DNA of 25,120 nt from Chromera velia (lineage: Eukaryota; Sar; Chromeraceae): NCBI GenBank assembly GCA_018398765.1, contig JAHBMJ010000696.1:12501-37620 (forward strand), read 5' to 3'. The notes beneath the pieces are model-generated. The model did not search any database. It saw only the letters and a program-made list of their open reading frames with translations, and had not been told where the DNA came from. This document shows positions 19,890 through 25,120 of the stretch, piece by piece. Every line of letters begins with the position of its first letter. Positions within the stretch are counted from its first letter, which is position 1. A program made the translations under genes and the position numbers.

Positions 19890-22800
19890 CTATTGTTTGG
19901 TTCTTCGCAAGCGTTGTGGAGGCGTGGACGAAGATTTATTCATCGAAACTTCTTTTTCTGTCTCACTTTCTACTTCTCGCTCCAATTCAAGGTCTACCCC
20001 AGGACTGTCTTTCTCTTGCAAAGTCTCACTGGGCTCTTCTTTCTTTTCGGAATACATCGGAGGAATTTGTGCTTGGCCCTCAGCCCCTTCCATCTTTAAT
20101 TTCAGCCCCTCCTCTCCAGTCTTTCCCAAGGGGAAATTCCCCTCTGCATTACCCCATGCAGTCTCCACCTCCGTAGCCACCTCCTTCCTCTCCTCAGCCT
20201 TGCCCTCAAGGCTAGAGAGAACCTGTGGGCTTATGTGAGGCTCTTCCATGTCTCGATGGGGAAAGCCCTGCTCCTCTAGAATCTCATGGAGAGGCACTCC
20301 GCTTCCCACTCCCTCCTGGAGGGCGTGAAGAGGACCGTCAACCTCCCACTCACCCCCTGCCTTTCCCTCTCCCTCTTTAGACATTGGAACCTTGACGGTT
20401 TCCCCCCCCTCCTCAGAAGTCTCTCCAATGTGCTGCGCTTGCTCTAAAAGGTCTACCCCCGGAAGGTTCTCTGCCCCCAGGTCTACAAACGAATTTCCCG
20501 GGCCTGAACCCGGCCCCTTTTTAGGATCGGTCTGTGTGTCGGTACTTGTGTCAGGGGTGCTTTGGGAGCTGGCATCTGTGTCCGGGGACATTTCGGGCAG
20601 TTTCAGGTCTACTGAACCCTCCTCTGTGTGTGCACCTGCAGGGGGATGGTGCGTTTCCCCTTCCCCCTTTTCACTGATCGTTGCTGGTTCTGACTGAAAC
20701 ACCTCACTCCCTTCTTTTCCTCCTTCCCCGACACCTTCTGACTGAATGACACCAGCCTGAGAAGAGGAAGAGGGGGGGGGATTGTCTAGCGACTCAAGAG
20801 AAAGGACGGGAACCGAGCCTTCAGACAAAGGCATCGAAGGCGCCTGATGCGCCTTCCCCTCCCCTTGAATCCCTCCCTCATGCCCCTCCCCTTCTCCCCC
20901 TTTGGACGGGAGAAGATCCTGAGAGAGAGAAGGAGGGGGGGACTCTGACTCGACTTTCCCTTTCTCTGACTGCTGCTCGTCTGGAACAAATCCTACAGAG
21001 ACTCCACCGTTGCCCTCTGACGAAAGGGCGGCAACATCTCCATCATCTTTCTTTCCTTCATGGTCTACACTAACCACTCCGTCTCTCTCTTCTGCAACGA
21101 CACCGGTCGCACCTTCGACATGATCAGAGACGGACACAGAAGGAGAAGCGCCGCCCCCCACCCCTTCCCAAGGGTGGGCTCCAACTCCACCTCCTGCCCC
21201 TACCCCTATTTCTAATTCGGGTACCCCCGGAGGAGGACCATGAAGACTTTCATGACTGTGCCCTCCTTCTCCCCCTTCCGTTATTAATGGTCTCGCTTCC
21301 TTTCCCTCCTCCGTGACCTCGCCAGCATGAGCGAAGGGGGAGCTGGGTTCGGAAGAAGAAGCTGCGCTGTTTTGCTTTTCTCCTGTCTCGTTGTCAGGGA
21401 GAGAGACGGAAGAGGGGACTGCTCCCTCTCCTCCTTTTTCGTTCTTTTGATGCTCAAGAGAAAGCCCCTCCAGCTCGAGAGCTGGTGGATCTCCTAGACC
21501 CCCCTCCCCTGGATGACCTATTGGATCCTGGACATGTGCGTGTTCTGTCTGCCCACCTGACCCCCCTCTTTCTAAATGCTCTTCCTCCAACTGCTTGAGC
21601 TCCTCTGCAAGCGATGCTGGACCCCCCGGGGCATCCACACTTGGTAAATCGTGAAGCCCTTCAGAAGGCAAAACGGGGTCTGAGGGAAGACTCGCGGAGG
21701 AATTTACAGAATCGGAAACACCTCCACTGACAATAGGACCCCCTCCTTCCACCCCTTCAATAATCTCTTCTGTTCTTCTCAGCTGATGGAAAGGGGGATC
21801 GGGGTCACCGTGAGACCCCACACTCTCACCCACACCTGCAACCTCAGCCTGCCCCACAGGCACTTTTATTTCTGCACCAGCTGATCCAACTCCATGATTC
21901 TTTTCCTCCCCCCGTCCCTCGAACCCCTCGGATGAAACTAATGAACCAAATTCCCCCGCCGGGACAGCAGCACCTTCTCTAAACAACGGTACACCATCAC
22001 CGCCACTAGACACACCCATTGATTCACTTTGCTGCCCGGAAGCTTCACCCCTCTTCGGCGGGGCATCTGCAGAAGGAACACCAAGGATCGCCCCCCCTCC
22101 CTGAACCAAGGGGGGGACATTGACGGAGAGGGCCTCGAGTCCGTCACCCTGACCCCCACCCACCCCCTGAGAGGATCCCGGGGATTTTATCGCACCGTGA
22201 GGGTCAACGGAACCTATAGGGACCTTAGGGGGGTGACTGTCGGGGGGGAGGTCGGGCAGATTGGCTACGCCCTCCTCCAAAGGGATTTGGGAATCTGACA
22301 GCGGAATTGCGCCTGTAAGAAGGCCGACTTCTTCCTTCTCTCTCTCAAGTTCGTCTTTTGCCGTCTCTGCCTCTCTTCCCTCCGCTCTCTGAGGGACCTG
22401 CTCTCCGTTTTCATCATCTTCTGAAGCGTACAAATTAGGAACAGCGACACGACCATCTTCATTCTCGGCCTCAGGCTCTTCACCTTCGTCATCATCGTCA
22501 TCATCTTCCTCCTCATCACCCTCTTCCTCCTTTTCTCGAATCAATTCAAGAGCCTCTTCTAAGGCACCCGGACCAGAAGGAACAATAGGGGGACTCTCGA
22601 CTGACCCCACACCCGCGCTCTTCATCTCATTGTGCGACGGGAAAGAACCTCCCGACTGGGACCCAAACACCACACCCCCATTCTTTCCTCCTTCCTTTTC
22701 TACTTGAGACTCACTTCGGCCACTCGCTGTTTCTGTCTCTGCTTCTCCTGGAAGCAAATGCGCAACATCGAAAGGGGTCTCACCTTCCGCATCTGCAGCC

Positions 22801-23314
22801 CCATGATCATTTCCACCCCCCCCTTCCAACCCTCCTTCCACGTCTCCGCCCATGGCTCCAACCCGAAGCAAACCCTTGCCCCCATGGTGCGTCCCGCCCT
22901 CAAGGTGACTCACTTTAGCGGAAAGAGCAAAATTGAAGCCACCAAAGTCTGCATTCAGTTAATTTCACATAGAAGGGGAAAGGGGGCAAAGGAAGGACAG
23001 GTGGGGACAATACACTCAGAGGAAAGGCAGCTTTGTCGGCTCCTGAAATGCAGGAGAAATCCTGTGGACATGCAAGATTCACCCAAGCCAAACTGACCAC
23101 GTGAGGAGACGTAGATAAAGGGAAACGCTGCAGAGAGCGATGTGACCACACAGAGCAACGAGAGGGCGCACATAAGGAGGCAGCCCCTTCGACAGCACCG
23201 TCTCTTCTTTCTCCGTCCGAACGCATCTTCATCATCCTCCAACCCGTGATAGCCCCGCAGGTCCTCGAATGGAGTATCGGGTCTCCGTCTGTGTGCAGGA
23301 GTAGTTCCCAACAT
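19890..23314 (-). CDS. Large acidic low-complexity single-pass membrane protein, two exons: 23314-23098 and 22948-19890
   Basis: The spliced frame gives 1091 residues. Exon 1 starts at ATG 23314 and encodes a cytosolic-type head with DEDAF (29-33), then RRKKRRCCRR (34-43). A hydrophobic helix follows at about residues 44-68. Basic residues before the helix suggest a signal anchor with the long tail outside or luminal. Cys40, Cys41, Cys45 and Cys49 could be palmitoylated. The donor is CACGTG then GTCAGT, and the acceptor is AATGCAG before 22948. The phase is 1, and the join reads YVSSRDFGGFNFALSAK. Exon 2 is a 3-kb frame without stops, rich in Glu, Gly, Ser, Pro and Val. It has an Asp/Glu block near residues 212-240 and many short GGEGG, PSEG and EEGG-like motifs. 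It ends with a basic tail, PPQRLRRTKQ. No enzyme domain is visible. It may be a mucin-like or surface-coat protein, but the function is unknown. Confidence 0.7.
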
Positions 23315-24214
23315 TCCTGCGTCCTTGCTCGTTCGACTGACCCTCACACTGTTGTCAGCCTGAAAAGTGTGGCTGGATACGGCCTATACGTTCAAGCAGT
23401 TACCGAGCATGACACAGACAGGCCGACAAAGTCTTCTCCACCGCCGAAGAACGGCACTGTGGAAGGAGGGTTCTAAACAGAAAAAGCCGTCACAATGTCG
23501 TGTGATGATCAAGGGAGAAACGAAGACTGTAGCGGGTAACTGATGGTAACTGTGTTTCACGCATCTGTTGTTTGATGTTGTTGAGAACGTTTGAGATCAT
23601 TTGAGACTCCGATCGCGAAGCATATCCGAGATTATCCGAGGCCATGCATATGCTTTTCGAACCGCGCTATGTAACTTTTTGAGGCAATCACCTTTAAATT
23701 TCGATCTCTTCCAAACCGGGATTTCAAGGGTCGAAAAAAAGGCCGTCAAACTTCGTCTGTCGAAAATTTTTCTGACGGTTCGGGGATTTTTGCGTATAGA
23801 ATTTAAAAATTAAAGCACATGCATGCCAACTCTGTATTGGATCCACACGAATGAACCAGTCACAAACGCGTATACACGAACCGATATTCATATACGAATT
23901 AAACCGATCTGTTCTCTGCATATATATATACACATGCACATGCACGAGTACGTATGAGTTCGCAAAGAAGAATGCGTCATCGTGAATGCCTCTCTCTATA
24001 TTGAGGAGGATTGACCTGGAATAGACTCATCAGTGACCCGTCGAACCCAGGGATGCATGATCTAGAGGGGCAATCACGTATCCGATGAGACAGCATGTCT
24101 GCTGCATTGTGGAACTTGCACGGCTTTCCGCCTGAGCATGCTTCCAGTATTGTTCTACCTGTGTAGTTTTTGACCTGCATATCTTTCTGTGGCGTGCTCA
24201 TAAGCTGTGAGAAA
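23315..24214. other. Divergent intergenic region (promoters of membrane-protein and syntaxin genes)
   Basis: About 900 bases separate two divergent start codons. Nothing coding is supported: the frames at 23246-23476 and 23601-23813 are short and lack recognisable features. TATATATATA near 23921-23931 and TCTCTCTATA near 23991-24000 might serve as core promoter elements, which is a guess. Confidence 0.45.
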
Positions 24215-25120
24215 ATGATTCTGAACAACCGCCTGGCAGAGCTGCAAGGCCTGAAGGGACCTGCTGCCCCTGTCAAGCCGAGAAAGGACTCGGTTGGTAA
24301 GGTGAAGGAAGAAGGCAGCGAGGCTGCTGCGGCTTTGAAGTCTTACTTCGCCGACGTGGAGGACCTGAAGAAAAAAATTTTGGAGATTGACGAAAGGACA
24401 GAGACCATCAGAAGACTAAAGGCGGAATATCTCCGAGCAACCACAACGGACTTGGAGAAAAGTAAGTAAACCCTATACATGCATGTATCTTCAGTTATGC
24501 CTTATTGGTTTCTTCGAATGATAATGTGAGCATGGGCAAATAAGAGAGATAATGGGAGCTAGTAGGGTGTTACACAACTACTGGTTCTGTCTGCACGCCC
24601 CGAACGGCAGTTCTTGATTGCACTCCTTGAGGGATGCGAGCATTTGCTCAACTTCGATCCATATCTTTCTGCCGCTTAAATCTGCATTCCTTAATTCTGC
24701 AGGTTTACTCAAGCAGCTCGACGACACGATTCTAAAGACGTCTTCAGAGAATGCGAAGACAAAGAGTCTGCTGGACAAAATGAGAGAAGGCAATGCAGAG
24801 TTCGAGAAAAGTTTCAAAACGCAGAGACCTTCAGACGTCCGTATCAGGTCCGCACTCTACAACCAGTTGGTCAAGAAGTTTCGGGAACGCGTGACGGAAT
24901 ACCAGCAGGTGCAGAGCGACTACCACGATGCGTACTCATCCAAAATCAGAAGAAATGTCAAACTCGGTCAGTGACACTGCGCGGAACTATCAGTTCTGTG
25001 TACAGATAGCACGGGCTCACGAGTCATTCCATGAACGATTTATACGGTTCACTTCCCCGCCATTTTCTTGTGTCTGATCAAATGAATGCATTTGAGCTCG
25101 CGTATCAACCAAAAGCAGGA
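24215..25120 (+). CDS. Syntaxin (Qa-SNARE), N-terminal part; exons 24215-24461 and 24703-24966, continues beyond the window
   Basis: Syntaxins drive membrane fusion. Their N-terminal Habc three-helix bundle regulates the SNARE helix near the C-terminal membrane anchor. The ATG at 24215 gives MILNNRLAELQGLKG, like the N-terminal peptide of plasma-membrane syntaxins. Helix a contains YFADVEDLKKKILEIDERTE. The donor is GAGAAAA then GTAAGT, and the acceptor is TTCTGCAG at 24695-24702. In phase 1 they join as DLEKSLLKQLDDTILKT. Exon 2 then carries helix b and the family-typical stretch VRIRSALYNQLVKKFRERVT, followed by EYQQVQSDY and SSKIRRNVKLG, equivalent to the Habc end. A donor, GTCAGT, follows base 24966 in phase 1. 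Reading on would hit TGA at 24972-24974, so splicing is the better reading. The SNARE motif and membrane anchor are missing only because the window ends. I cannot say which syntaxin number it is. Confidence 0.88.

Noticed and set aside
19893-23096. Plus-strand open frames opposite the acidic membrane-protein gene
   Set aside because: They are shadows; the minus strand has a 3-kb stop-free frame and a phase-matched membrane-anchor exon.
1-25120. A new multi-gene defence or mobile system
   Set aside because: Genes are spaced, intron-bearing and functionally unrelated, and nothing groups them into one system. The HNH gene and the channel relic are separate observations.

Overview
The window looks like nuclear DNA of a eukaryotic microbe. 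Genes are split by GT-AG introns of about 150 to 830 bases. They sit far apart on both strands and are separated by AT-rich stretches, microsatellites and GCATGC-rich DNA, with no sign of operons. Gene content and style (a DNA polymerase epsilon B subunit, a syntaxin, a large ribonuclease-inhibitor-like LRR protein, a Cys-loop-receptor-like fragment, an HNH protein) would fit a free-living alveolate such as the chromerid Chromera velia. That assignment is inference from style, not from a species-specific marker.

Layout. Bases 490-3037 (+) hold a two-exon POLE2/DPB2 gene whose splice junction can be placed to the base by homology. Bases 3038-7110 are mostly non-coding, with a degenerate coding-like island near 5250-6270 between AT-rich stretches. 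Bases 7112-8299 (-) are an intact single-exon ORF with two HNH nuclease domains around a NUMOD1-like segment. Bases 8460-8900 are rich in TGCATGCA palindromes. Bases 9125-9622 (+) are a broken copy of the extracellular domain of a pentameric ligand-gated ion channel. Bases 10619-15907 (-), perhaps reaching 16145, are a multi-exon LRR gene interrupted by a 240-base run of N.

Bases 17530-19011 (+) are a four-exon gene of unknown function that I assembled from phase-compatible exons (243 aa). Bases 19890-23314 (-) are a two-exon gene for a 1091-aa acidic, low-complexity, single-pass membrane protein. Bases 24215 to the right edge (+) are the first two exons of a Qa-type syntaxin; the gene continues outside the window.

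The genes do not form an evident pathway: replication (POLE2), membrane fusion (syntaxin) and several unplaced proteins are simply neighbours. The LRR gene and the unknown gene are divergent, as are the membrane-protein gene and the syntaxin gene, so the 1.4 kb and 0.9 kb between them probably carry their promoters. I found no rRNA, tRNA, CRISPR array or complete transposon, and no convincing new multi-gene system. The most notable items are the tandem-HNH protein, the channel pseudogene, and the LRR gene whose introns fall at one fixed place in the repeat.
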